Source: Desulfurococcales archaeon
GTDB taxonomy: Archaea > Thermoproteota > Thermoprotei_A > Sulfolobales > NBVN01
DNA: 53,402 bases
Direction of reading: 5' to 3'
NCBI GenBank assembly: GCA_026986435.1
Contig: JALSOP010000041.1
Coordinates: 1-53,402 of the forward strand
Shown here piece after piece: positions 1 to 8,284 of the stretch. The notes under the pieces are model-generated. The model made no database searches and was not told the origin of the DNA. It worked only from the letters and a program-made list of their open reading frames with translations. Position numbers and translations under genes: made by a program. How positions within the stretch are numbered: position 1 is the first letter of the stretch; the number at the start of each line of letters is the position of its first letter.

Positions 1-324
1 TACCTGGGTTTCATAGGGAGGGCCGTGAGGTACATGAGCAGGTACTTTCCTCAGATCCTCGAAGCGAACCTACTCCGGGTGTGGACGGGGTACTACATCA
101 AGACACCGGATCACCATCCAATAATCGGTAGGGTACCGGGCTACAGTAACATATACTTCGCCACGGGCTACTCCGGCCATGGCTTTATGATGGCACCGAT
201 TGTCGGTAAGGAGCTGGCAAACTACGTGATGAAAGGTTGGCCGAGCCTGTCCGAGACCAGGAAGCTGGTGCCGGAGAGATATGAGAGAGGAGAGTTACTC
301 GAGGAAAAAGCTATCTTCGGTTAA
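1..324 (+). CDS. FAD-dependent oxidoreductase of the DAO family, C-terminal end (5' truncated)
   Basis: The reading frame is open from base 1, so only the last 107 residues are present. The segment WTGYYIKTPDHHPIIG followed by IYFATGYSGHGFMMAP resembles the end of D-amino-acid-oxidase-fold flavoenzymes (sarcosine oxidase beta, glycine oxidase, dye-linked proline dehydrogenase), where the C-terminal strand and a Gly-His-Gly loop close over the flavin. The substrate cannot be told from this part. The stop overlaps the stop of the convergent zinc-ribbon gene by four bases. An amine or amino-acid substrate would suit the amino-acid metabolism elsewhere in the window, but that is inference. Confidence 0.8.
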   Translation, partial: YLGFIGRAVRYMSRYFPQILEANLLRVWTGYYIKTPDHHPIIGRVPGYSNIYFATGYSGHGFMMAPIVGKELANYVMKGWPSLSETRKLVPERYERGELLEEKAIFG

Positions 325-1445
325 GTAAAGCTACCTAGCAGGAACCTGGACACATTTTCTAGTATGTCTTTTTCTTTGAAGAGACCCCACTCGCTTAGTG
401 ATTCCCTGGACTTCTCAATTCTCTTAAATACCTTTGCCAAGGCGGGGGCAGCAGCTATTAATCCGATGATCAGTCCCGCGATTCCACCGATCGCTGCCAT
501 GGTTCCACCCGCTAGTGCACCGCCCACAGCTGCTCCCACGACAGCGGGCGGTATTATTGTAGCGGTGCTCATTATGCCTGCCATCTCCTTTGCCTTCCAC
601 GCGATTGGGTGCTCTGCGAAGACAACCCTTCCTGACGATGCGTCAACGAGTCCTACGAGCGGTATTCCTCTGTACTCATACCTTAGCTCCCATAAGGGAT
701 AGTGAGTGACGCCCAGGTACTTGAGCTTTACATCGGTTATGGTCTTCCTCCCGGCGCAACCGCTTTCTAAGTCTTTCATGAGTGAGTTCCTTATGGCGTT
801 GTCAGCTGCCTTAAGCGCAGTTTCCTTATCCGATTCTATCGGGTAGTATTTCCCTATCTTCATCACCCTAGGCTTGAAGTACTCCCTTCCCCTCAAGCTA
901 AAGCGATAGCCCTTCAGTTCGTCTAGATAAGGGAACTTTGTGGTTGCTGGCAGGAATATGTCCCTGACCTCAATGAAGTCTCCTGTATATGACTTCTTCC
1001 AGAACCAGAGCCCCTCATGGTATTCGCACTCACCCTCAGCCTCTGCGTGGACGGCATGTATTGGTACATAGTGAAGTGTGGCTGACCTGAGGCTCGTTGC
1101 TGAGGCGAAGTCTTCGGGTGCGCCGAAGTTTCTTGCAATGAATGAGAGCATTCTCTGGAACGCTCTCCCTGACGAGAACACTACCTTAAAGTAGTAGTGC
1201 TCTCCAACATCCTTGCCTGACTTTACGTAGAAGTAGTACCCACAGTAAGGGCACGTGGCTGCATTAACCATGTGGGGAGCTCCGAAAGTTGCTCCACAGT
1301 AGGGGCATCTGAGGACGGTAAATTCCCTGCCGCACTTCGAGCACTTGACGGTCTTGGCTCCCTTGCTTACTGTGTTTACTGCTCCGCAGTAGGGGCACTC
1401 CACACTTTCAGTTCCGAACTCAGTGCTCAAACCTGACACCTCCAA
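321..1445 (-). CDS. Membrane-anchored protein with N-terminal zinc ribbons, unknown function
   Basis: A 374-residue protein in which the first 75 residues carry four CxxC knuckles (CPYC, CSKC, CPYC, CPYC), enough for two zinc ribbons. A soluble middle of about 210 residues follows, then a Gly/Ala-rich hydrophobic hairpin at about residues 285-335 that should insert in the membrane. A charged tail ends the protein. The same plan appears in the upstream gene, whose 3' end overlaps this one by 26 bases, so the two are probably co-transcribed and translationally coupled. The far start is TTG; GGAGGTG just inside the frame suggests initiation a few codons later, at about base 1430. I do not recognise a function. 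A membrane-tethered cytosolic scaffold or sensor is a guess. Confidence 0.75.
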   Translation of the reverse strand: MEVSGLSTEFGTESVECPYCGAVNTVSKGAKTVKCSKCGREFTVLRCPYCGATFGAPHMVNAATCPYCGYYFYVKSGKDVGEHYYFKVVFSSGRAFQRMLSFIARNFGAPEDFASATSLRSATLHYVPIHAVHAEAEGECEYHEGLWFWKKSYTGDFIEVRDIFLPATTKFPYLDELKGYRFSLRGREYFKPRVMKIGKYYPIESDKETALKAADNAIRNSLMKDLESGCAGRKTITDVKLKYLGVTHYPLWELRYEYRGIPLVGLVDASSGRVVFAEHPIAWKAKEMAGIMSTATIIPPAVVGAAVGGALAGGTMAAIGGIAGLIIGLIAAAPALAKVFKRIEKSRESLSEWGLFKEKDILENVSRFLLGSFT

Positions 1446-2445
1446 CGGCTTTATGCATTAAGTAGAATGCTCCGAGAAGCCCCAGGAGTGACACTATCAG
1501 AATGTATCCTTCATGAACGGCGGCCGCAATAGCTGTTGCCGCCGCGCCGAGGGACGCTAACGTTGCGGCGCCCGCCGTGTACTGGATCATGTGTTTTGTG
1601 AATACGGGCTCCATTGCCACGAGCTGCTTGCCGTCGAAGCCTGAGAAGGCGATGCCGTAGATGCCTCCTCTGAGCTTGTATGTTATAACGTAGATTGGTG
1701 CCAGGATCGCCTTAACGGACTTCGTCTTGACCCTGCACAGAAACGCCAGCATCCTTGTGAGGTTCTTCTCTCTATAGATCCTCTTCTTGATGTCTTCCGC
1801 AACGATATCCTTAACCATCTGTGGTACCTCCCTAGGCTCGTAGTCGAAGCCGAGCACGGTCTCTATGTATCTCTCCCAATTGTATTCCTTGGCCGGTATG
1901 AGGGACTTCTCATCGATCTGTTCAATGGCGTCACCCAGCTCCTTCATCCCCAGCTCCTCAACGTACCTCCTGCCGGGTATGGCTATTCTTCCCGACTCAC
2001 TTCCGCTACCTCTCACCTTTATGATCTTAGTGACTACTCTCGTGTTTTTCCCACTTCCCTGAACCTCGGTCTTGGTCTTCTCACCTATATAGTACCACTC
2101 GGCGTCGTAGTTAGCGAGGTAGAATGGGGCATAAATGAAGGTAATATCGGTTATTTGTATCTCCCCTACGTAAGGCGACATATCCGGGTCCTTCTTCATC
2201 CTCTCCCAGAACCTGCGCTCTATCTCCGCCTTATCCAGGGCCTTGAGGACATAGACATCGTACCCTGGGTCACGGAATTCTGTGTATCCGCAGTACTTAC
2301 AAACAATGACTAGCGTATCTGGTGTTATCTCGATTGGTGCCCCACAATTCGGGCATTCGAAGTGCTCAACTATCTCTTCCTCCTCGGGGGGCGGAGGCGC
2401 TGGTGGCTGAGGCAAGGAAGTGGATAGGGCACTGCTCTTATACAA
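1420..2445 (-). CDS. Membrane-anchored single zinc-ribbon protein, paralogous in plan to its neighbour
   Basis: A 341-residue protein with a Pro/Glu-rich start, one zinc ribbon (CPNC...CKYC at about residues 31-53), a soluble alpha/beta region, and a C-terminal hydrophobic hairpin at about residues 285-332. Segments such as FIYAPFYLANYDAEW and YVITYKLRGGIYGIAF have counterparts in the downstream protein (TLHYVPIHAVHAEAE, PLWELRYEYRGIPLVG), which suggests an ancient duplication. The ORF can begin at a TTG at 2445. However, GTATAAG on the minus strand overlaps that codon and looks like the TATA box, so a leaderless TTG start near 2415 is likely. Function unknown. Confidence 0.75.
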   Translation of the reverse strand: MYKSSALSTSLPQPPAPPPPEEEEIVEHFECPNCGAPIEITPDTLVIVCKYCGYTEFRDPGYDVYVLKALDKAEIERRFWERMKKDPDMSPYVGEIQITDITFIYAPFYLANYDAEWYYIGEKTKTEVQGSGKNTRVVTKIIKVRGSGSESGRIAIPGRRYVEELGMKELGDAIEQIDEKSLIPAKEYNWERYIETVLGFDYEPREVPQMVKDIVAEDIKKRIYREKNLTRMLAFLCRVKTKSVKAILAPIYVITYKLRGGIYGIAFSGFDGKQLVAMEPVFTKHMIQYTAGAATLASLGAAATAIAAAVHEGYILIVSLLGLLGAFYLMHKAVGGVRFEH

Positions 2446-2520
2446 ACGTTACACCGTCTTAAGGAATCTAGCAGACCAAAATATAGTTTAAAACCGTATC
2501 AATGAGGAGATTAAGCGCCG

Positions 2521-3111
2521 ATGACGTTGAGGAGCAAAAAAGTGCTGATATTCGACATAGATGGGACACTGGTAAACTCGGGAATAGACTGGGAGAGGAT
2601 CCGCAAGCTATTCCGGACTTCAGTCAATATCGACATTGATGGTAAGCCATTAGCAGAGGTGATATCATCGCTCCCAGAGAAGGTCAGAATATCGCTTGAG
2701 GAGGCTATAGCGGAGGCTGAGACCTCCAGCCTCAAATATGTAAGGGCCGACGAGGAGTTAAGGAACCTCTTTATGAAGGCTAAGCGACTCGGTTATGTCA
2801 TTGTTGTTATTTCTTTAAGAACCCGAAGCACTGCAACTGAGGTGCTGAGGCGGCTTGGTGTTATGGAATTTGTCGATATCTTAGTGACAAGGGATGATAC
2901 ACCTAGGAGGGATGAGCAACTAGCGGAGGTCCTTAACGTTCTTAAGGCGGAGTCAAAGCACGTAATATTCTTTGGTGACACACCATGGGATGCTGAGGCT
3001 GCGAAATCCCTCAGCATTCGGTTTATAAGAATAGTTGGGGACGGCAGGGTTGGTAGTCCTCCGGAGAACCTATTAAGAACGCTGAGGGAGGTCTTAGGAG
3101 CTTGCCAATAA
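2521..3111 (+). CDS. HAD-superfamily hydrolase (phosphatase)
   Basis: A 196-residue haloacid-dehalogenase-fold enzyme. Motif I is FDIDGTLV with the nucleophile Asp12 and acid/base Asp14, motif II is the VISLRT serine region near residue 98, and motif IV is GDTPWDAEAA near residue 152. The helical cap between motifs I and II is typical of subfamily I phosphatases such as phosphoglycolate phosphatase. The substrate cannot be assigned. A TATA-like AGTTTAAAAC near 2485-2494 places the transcript start just before the ATG. The PPP-type phosphatase begins 20 bases downstream, so the two dephosphorylating enzymes probably share a transcript. Confidence 0.85.
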   Translation: MTLRSKKVLIFDIDGTLVNSGIDWERIRKLFRTSVNIDIDGKPLAEVISSLPEKVRISLEEAIAEAETSSLKYVRADEELRNLFMKAKRLGYVIVVISLRTRSTATEVLRRLGVMEFVDILVTRDDTPRRDEQLAEVLNVLKAESKHVIFFGDTPWDAEAAKSLSIRFIRIVGDGRVGSPPENLLRTLREVLGACQ

Positions 3112-3131
3112 GGCGGTGAGGTGACATAGTC

Positions 3132-4001
3132 ATGGGTGCCTCAGTCACGGACTACGCGGGCAAACCTGTACTGCCGCCAAGCCTAGTCGGCGAGACCGAG
3201 TTGCTGGAGCTTTTAGACGAGATGATAGAGTCCATAGTCACGCTCCCCCCACTAATCACTGTGAAGCCCCCGGCATTAGTTGTTGGTGACCTTCACGGCG
3301 ACTACATCTCCCTTCTTAAAGCGCTCTCAGTTGCCGGAAAGCTCTGTATGCCAGGATGCAGGGTAGTCTTCCTGGGTGACTACGTTGATAGGGGCCCACA
3401 CCAGCACGAAATAATAGTTGAGCTCATGCGGCTGAGGCTGAGTGACCCTGACAAGTACTTCATGATTAGGGGCAACCACGAAACCTGGTCAATATCCTTC
3501 AGGTACGGGTTCCGCAAGACACTCGCCAGAATGTACCCTAACACCTGGGCCATCATATACGACAGGTTCCTGCGCATGTTCGCAGGACTCCCTTACGCAG
3601 CACTAATAGGGGACTACCTCGGCATCCACGGTGGCTTGCCCAAGGGTGCGTCAAGGCTCGCTGACTTCATGGGTCTGAGGAAGGGGCTAGTAGAGCCTCT
3701 CCCCAACGAGAACGAGATAGAGTACCAGATCCTGTGGAACGACCCAAGCGATCAGATTAGAGGATTCATACCGGGGCACAGGGGCCCTGGCTCGTACCTC
3801 TTTGGACCTGACGTCACCAAAGCGTTCATTGAGAGGAACTCACTTAAGGGCATAATCAGGTCACATGAGCCTGCCCCAAAGGGTTTTGCATATTATCATG
3901 GGGGCCTTGTCCTTAATGTTTTCACGTGCAGGTACTACGGTTACCCTACGTCAGTCGCTCTTGTTGATGAAAGAGGTGTTAAGCCAATCCTTCTTGAATA
4001 A
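3132..4001 (+). CDS. PPP-family serine/threonine protein phosphatase
   Basis: A 289-residue metallophosphatase with the three signature motifs of the PPP family: GDLHG (52-56), GDYVDRG (82-88) and GNHE (114-117). These give the dimetal ligands Asp, His, Asp, Asn and the catalytic His. Later GIHGG and SHEP motifs supply the remaining metal-binding histidines. The length matches minimal archaeal PP1/PP2A-like catalytic subunits. It is expected to dephosphorylate phosphoserine or phosphothreonine in cytosolic proteins. The first 45 residues are an extension without clear motifs. Its 3' end overlaps the convergent helicase gene by 23 bases. The substrate protein is unknown. Confidence 0.92.
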   Translation: MGASVTDYAGKPVLPPSLVGETELLELLDEMIESIVTLPPLITVKPPALVVGDLHGDYISLLKALSVAGKLCMPGCRVVFLGDYVDRGPHQHEIIVELMRLRLSDPDKYFMIRGNHETWSISFRYGFRKTLARMYPNTWAIIYDRFLRMFAGLPYAALIGDYLGIHGGLPKGASRLADFMGLRKGLVEPLPNENEIEYQILWNDPSDQIRGFIPGHRGPGSYLFGPDVTKAFIERNSLKGIIRSHEPAPKGFAYYHGGLVLNVFTCRYYGYPTSVALVDERGVKPILLE

Positions 4002-6117
4002 GTATCTCCTTAGCCGACATTATTATTTCCTTAGCTAGCTTGAGTCCCGTACCAGTAACCTTCGAAATAACTTCCGGGTCAGCAGAGGCCACATCATTGA
4101 CGTCGCGGAAGCCTGCCCTGTAGAGCGCCCTTGCCCTAACCCTGCCGATATAGCGTATGCGAATGAGGTTGAGCAGTTCTTCCCTCACACCGTGCTCTAT
4201 TCTCGTAGCGAGCTTGGCTAGAGGCTCTTGATGCATTCGCACGCTCCCGGGGCTCAGGTATCCCACGATCTTCGACATGGCTGTCACAATCCATGACGCA
4301 GTGTCCACATACACCCTCAAGTCTCCCGGCCCTATCCCGTACCTCACCACGATCTCATCAACCGGCGCCTCCTCTATCCAGGACTTCAGTATTAACGCGA
4401 GCTTGTATGCTCTCAACCACTCATTGAAGCTCAGCCAGTCGGGCTGACCAGGTATTACCCCAGAGTCGAGAGCGGCGAGCGCGTCCTCCTCAAGGGCACT
4501 GTACTTGATCACGCGGACGTCCGAGAAGTCCGGGGTCATAGCGGCTGTATGAAGGTAGTATAGGTCGCCCGCTGGGGCTGCCGCATCCTTAAGCACATCC
4601 CTCACAGCAAATGCCGTGAACGGGTCTATGTATAGTCTCGCCACGGCAGCACCGAGGGGCGTAGGCTCTAGTGCCCTTCCTCTCACATTTATGAAACCTT
4701 CCTCAACAAGCCACTCTATGGTCCACCTCACATAGTCCTCTAGCGCGTCCCCAACCTTGTGGGATGCGAATGTTCTTGAGAAGAACCTGTATAGCTCAGT
4801 AGTGTCCCTGGCGTACCCGGAAGCCACTGTTGCGAGGACATGTATCCTGAGATTCCTCCTGCTTGTAAGGGATGAGGTGACCGGCTCGGGGTAACCGTAT
4901 ATGTAGGAGTGGGCGCTGTCCTCCCCGCGTGCGTCAACTATGACGGCCTCACCTATTGGGTCGTACTGGGGCCTACCAGCCCTGCCTGCCATCTGCTTGT
5001 ATTCAGCAACCGATATGTAGACCATGCCGTACCCTGCGGAGTACCTCCTCACGCTCACCAACACCCTCCTTGCAGGCATGTTGACGCCGGCGGCCAGTGT
5101 TGGGGTAGCGACGACGAAGTATATCCTGCCCTCCCTAAACGCCTCCTCGACAGCCTTCCTAGCACCCTGCGAGAGGCCTGCGTGATGGTAAGCGACCCCC
5201 TTCTCCATGAGAGGTGCGAGGGACTTCACCTCTGTCTTCGTGGCCCCGTGTTCTTCGAGGAACTCTGTTGCCCTCCCCCACACTTGCGGCATTGTTTTAG
5301 CCACTCTCACAGCGGTTGACTCGACCCTCGACCTCGAATGTATGAATGCGAGGGCCTGCCAGCCCTCAGCCCTTGCCTTATGGGCTGTAAAGGTGTAGAG
5401 GTCGCCCCTCACAGGCTCTCTGTGCCCGGTTGTGAAGATTATCTCGCCCCTTCCCGGCGATTTTCTCCTATACCATCCCTCAACGAGGTCGACAGGCCTC
5501 CACCCGCTGACGACCGCCTTAGCTCCTAACCACTCAGCCAGCTCCTCGGGGTTACCTATGGTTGCTGAGAGCCCGATTATCTGCATCCCGTAGTCCTTAG
5601 CCCTCACAGCAACCAACTCGACTACAGGTCCCCTCTTCTGATCTCCTATCATGTGGAACTCATCTATTATCAGGGTTGAGACGCTGGGGAGCCACGAAGG
5701 CCTGAGTCTGAAGAGGGAGTCAAGCCTCTCGTAGGTGGCAACAATTACGTCATAGCTCCTCAGCCATTCGCCGGGTGAGTCGTAGTCACCGGTCGTTATG
5801 CCGACACGAAAACCGAGTCTGTCACCCCACTGCTTGAGATCCTCGAACTTTTCCTCAGCTAGAGCCTTTAGGGGTGTGGCATAGACGGCTTTCTTTCCCT
5901 CGGACACTGCTCTAAGCATGGCTATGTATCCGATGAGTGTCTTGCCCGATGCTGTGGGGGCAGCAACAACTACATCAACACCGTCAGCCACACCTGCCCT
6001 TACAGCGTCGACCTGGGGCGGCGTTAGGGCCGTGTAACCCATTTTCTCAAGCATCACCGCTATGTGCCCCGGCAGTCCTGCATCCTTTAACGATGTTAAG
6101 TCGCTCCTCAACCTCAC
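3979..6117 (-). CDS. Ski2-like superfamily 2 DNA helicase, Hel308 type
   Basis: A 712-residue helicase. It shows a Q-like PPQ motif (33-35), Walker A APTASGKT (53-60), motif II DEFH (152-155), motif III GLSATIGN, motif IVa-like YHHAGL, and motif VI QMAGRAGRPQ. After the RecA cores come a winged-helix/ratchet region and a C-terminal helix-hairpin-helix segment (IRYIGRVRARALYRAGF). This matches archaeal Hel308, which unwinds lagging strands at stalled replication forks. Motif II is DEFH where DEIH or DELH is more usual. GTG at 6117 is the likely start, close behind an A+T-rich promoter-like stretch at 6140-6150. The gene is convergent with the phosphatase and divergent from gdhA. Confidence 0.93.
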   Translation of the reverse strand: MRLRSDLTSLKDAGLPGHIAVMLEKMGYTALTPPQVDAVRAGVADGVDVVVAAPTASGKTLIGYIAMLRAVSEGKKAVYATPLKALAEEKFEDLKQWGDRLGFRVGITTGDYDSPGEWLRSYDVIVATYERLDSLFRLRPSWLPSVSTLIIDEFHMIGDQKRGPVVELVAVRAKDYGMQIIGLSATIGNPEELAEWLGAKAVVSGWRPVDLVEGWYRRKSPGRGEIIFTTGHREPVRGDLYTFTAHKARAEGWQALAFIHSRSRVESTAVRVAKTMPQVWGRATEFLEEHGATKTEVKSLAPLMEKGVAYHHAGLSQGARKAVEEAFREGRIYFVVATPTLAAGVNMPARRVLVSVRRYSAGYGMVYISVAEYKQMAGRAGRPQYDPIGEAVIVDARGEDSAHSYIYGYPEPVTSSLTSRRNLRIHVLATVASGYARDTTELYRFFSRTFASHKVGDALEDYVRWTIEWLVEEGFINVRGRALEPTPLGAAVARLYIDPFTAFAVRDVLKDAAAPAGDLYYLHTAAMTPDFSDVRVIKYSALEEDALAALDSGVIPGQPDWLSFNEWLRAYKLALILKSWIEEAPVDEIVVRYGIGPGDLRVYVDTASWIVTAMSKIVGYLSPGSVRMHQEPLAKLATRIEHGVREELLNLIRIRYIGRVRARALYRAGFRDVNDVASADPEVISKVTGTGLKLAKEIIMSAKEILIQEGLA

Positions 6118-6251
6118 TGGCCCAGAGCTAATTGCTTCGTCCTTAATTTCTTAGTTGTTTCAGATGTGTCTTGATGCTCTTCCGTAACTTGCTTATGTTT
6201 GTTTAAACGAAACGTCTTCAAGTAATTATGGGTTAATACGATGTTAACGCA

Positions 6252-6261
6252 CTTTTAAATA
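6252..6261 (+). promoter_or_regulatory. TATA box of the glutamate dehydrogenase gene
   Basis: CTTTTAAATA lies about 35 bases before the gdhA ATG, which predicts a short leader of about ten bases. A second TATA-like run, CTATATAAA at 6273-6281, is too close to the ATG to serve it. The repeat GTTAA/TTAAC (6232-6236 and 6244-6248) lies directly upstream, where an activator or repressor could contact the BRE. Confidence 0.6.
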
Positions 6262-6293
6262 ACCCCGCCCCCCTATATAAACGGGTAAACAAC

Positions 6294-7565
6294 ATGGCAG
6301 AGTCCTACCTTGAGTGGATGCTTAAGGTTCTGAAAGAAGCTGTCGAGCTCGGCGGCTTCCCTGAGGAAGTCTATAAGTACCTCAGCAAGCCTGACAGGAT
6401 ACTCATCGTCAAGATCCCCGTCCGGATGGACGATGGCAGACTCGAGATATTCGAGGGCTACAGGGTCCAGCACAACAACGCACTCGGCCCGTACAAGGGC
6501 GGCATCAGGTTCCACCCCGAGGTCACCCTCGAGACAGACATGGCGCTCGCCCTCGGCATGACCCTCAAGAACTCCCTTGCTGGCATACCCTACGGCGGCG
6601 GTAAGGGCGCCGTCAGGGTTGACCCGAAGAAGCTCTCTAAGAAGGAGCTCGAGCAGCTCTCAAGGGGTTACGCCAGGGCGATAGCCCCGCTCATCGGTGA
6701 CCAGATCGACATACCCGCTCCGGACGTGAACACCAACCCACAGATCATGGCTTGGATGGTTGACGAGTACAGCAAGCTCAAGGGCTATAACGTACCCGGA
6801 GTCTTCACCGCCAAGCCTCCGGAGCTCTGGGGTAACCCGGTAAGGATCTACTCAACCGGCTTCGGCGCTGTTGTCGCCGCCAAGGAGGCTGCTGAGAGGT
6901 GGCTAGGCGGCTTCGAGGGCAAGACCATCGCCATCCACGGCTTCGGCAACGCTGGCCAGTACGCCGCGCTCTGGGCCACCAAGTGGGGCGCTAAGGTAAT
7001 AGCCATCAGCGACACCTCTGGCTCAGTCTACGACCCCGAGGGCATCGACGTCGAGCTGGCGATGAAGGTCAAGAACGAGACAAGGAAGGTCATAAACTAC
7101 CCGAAGGGCCAGAAGTTCCCAGGCGACAGCGAAGTCCCGCTCTTCGTGGACGCAGACATACTCATCCCGGCTGCTATCGAGAACGTCATCACTGCCGAGA
7201 ACGTCGACAAGGTCAAGGCTAAGCTCATCGTCGAGGCAGCGAACGGCCCGACCACCCCGGACGCTGAGAAGAAGCTGTACGAGAGGAAGGACTTCGTCGC
7301 TGTCATTCCAGACATCCTTGCGAACGCTGGCGGCGTCATAATGTCCTACCTGGAGTGGGTAGAGAACCTACAGTGGTACTTCTGGGACGAGGAGGAGACC
7401 AGGAACAAGCTCGCCGCAATCATGAAGAGGAACTTCCACCGCACCGCTGACAGGTGGGAGAAGCTGAAGTCGGAGAAGGACTTCATAGTAACGATGAGGG
7501 ACGCGGCCTTCGTCCTTGCCGTGGAGAGAGTTTACACGGCTATGAAGCTAAGGGGTTGGCTCTGA
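6294..7565 (+). CDS. gdhA: Glutamate dehydrogenase, NAD(P)-dependent
   Basis: A 423-residue enzyme that interconverts glutamate and 2-oxoglutarate plus ammonium, full length for hexameric archaeal GDH. Substrate-binding lysines lie in PYKGG (K68) and at K92. The catalytic lysine is in GGGKG (K104), and the catalytic aspartate in PAPDVNT (D144). A Rossmann motif GFGNAG (216-221) binds the nicotinamide nucleotide. Codon use is unusually uniform and G+C-rich at third positions compared with the flanking genes, as expected for an abundant protein. The gene is monocistronic: it has its own TATA box and a T-rich stop region at 7584-7594. It probably feeds amino groups and reducing power out of amino-acid catabolism. 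Confidence 0.98.
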   Translation: MAESYLEWMLKVLKEAVELGGFPEEVYKYLSKPDRILIVKIPVRMDDGRLEIFEGYRVQHNNALGPYKGGIRFHPEVTLETDMALALGMTLKNSLAGIPYGGGKGAVRVDPKKLSKKELEQLSRGYARAIAPLIGDQIDIPAPDVNTNPQIMAWMVDEYSKLKGYNVPGVFTAKPPELWGNPVRIYSTGFGAVVAAKEAAERWLGGFEGKTIAIHGFGNAGQYAALWATKWGAKVIAISDTSGSVYDPEGIDVELAMKVKNETRKVINYPKGQKFPGDSEVPLFVDADILIPAAIENVITAENVDKVKAKLIVEAANGPTTPDAEKKLYERKDFVAVIPDILANAGGVIMSYLEWVENLQWYFWDEEETRNKLAAIMKRNFHRTADRWEKLKSEKDFIVTMRDAAFVLAVERVYTAMKLRGWL

Positions 7566-7583
7566 AGAAATCGGGGCATAATT

Positions 7584-7594
7584 ATTTCTTTTTC
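7584..7594 (+). terminator. T-rich terminator behind gdhA
   Basis: A T-rich tract (ATTTCTTTTTCTT region) begins about 20 bases after the gdhA stop. Archaeal RNA polymerase commonly terminates on such tracts without a hairpin. No strong stem precedes it. Confidence 0.45.
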
Positions 7595-7760
7595 TTGCAT
7601 TATCATCACTGCGTACTTCTCTCGTCCGATGCCATTATCTATATCTGATATCGGCCTGCACAATTATGTAATGACAGGAACTAGGGTATTTCCCGAGTTA
7701 ACTTCTTTTCTGCTTTCGCACTATCTACATAGGCAGTATCGTGTACCTGGAGGGATTAAG

Positions 7761-8258
7761 TTGAAGGAAGAGGTAAAGAAAGCGCTCGAGGAGCTTAAGT
7801 GGCTAATCGAGAACAAGCTAGTAAACAAAGCCGGGAGGGCGATGGATCTTATCGATGAAGTGAGGGCCGACATAGAGGATGGCTTCATAGAAGACGCAGT
7901 AGAGAAGGCAGTTGAGCTCTGGCAGATACTGCTGGAGATGCTGATCATAAGGTTCGTTGCTGAAGAGAAGATGAAGCGGTTGGAGAGGAAGACTAAATTG
8001 AAAGTCGAGGAGGTGAAGGATGTTATGTGGATAGTTAATAATGTTGAGCAGATCGTTAGGGAAAACATGGAGAAAGGTGCCAGATACTTGCTTAGGTATC
8101 TAGGGGACGAGAGGATCTCGATCTACACATATATGGCCTTGATGTTAAAGGAAAGCCTTGAAACGGGAAGGACCGCTGGTATGGAGGTTAAGGCTTATAG
8201 AATAACCCATGTTGTTGAGGAGATGCTGAAGGACTACTTCCTTGATCTCATCCCGTAA
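7761..8258 (+). CDS. Helical protein of unknown function
   Basis: Starting from TTG at 7761 the product is about 165 residues and almost entirely amphipathic helix, rich in Glu, Lys and Leu, with no signal or membrane segment. GGAGGG at 7750-7755 lies five bases before this TTG, which is why I prefer it to the ATG at 7629 in the same frame; the extra 44 residues do not look like the rest of the protein. The pattern of paired helices with a central Trp (AVELWQ) is reminiscent of HEPN/PaREP1-type helical bundles, but the match is weak and I assign no function. The gene lies alone between gdhA and the convergent carboxypeptidase. Confidence 0.65.
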   Translation: MKEEVKKALEELKWLIENKLVNKAGRAMDLIDEVRADIEDGFIEDAVEKAVELWQILLEMLIIRFVAEEKMKRLERKTKLKVEEVKDVMWIVNNVEQIVRENMEKGARYLLRYLGDERISIYTYMALMLKESLETGRTAGMEVKAYRITHVVEEMLKDYFLDLIP

Positions 8259-8284
8259 GGGCTGTGGTATAGGAAAAAATCTTG

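Noticed and set aside
4909-5529. Several plus-strand ORFs of 60-136 codons
   Set aside because: They are antisense to the clearly coding Hel308 gene, have no motif or ribosome binding site, and arise from the high G+C content.
6201-6208. GTTTAAAC upstream of gdhA, also at 31171-31178 upstream of the OsmC gene
   Set aside because: An 8-base self-complementary word is expected about once in a window of this size, and the flanks differ, so a common regulator is not supported.
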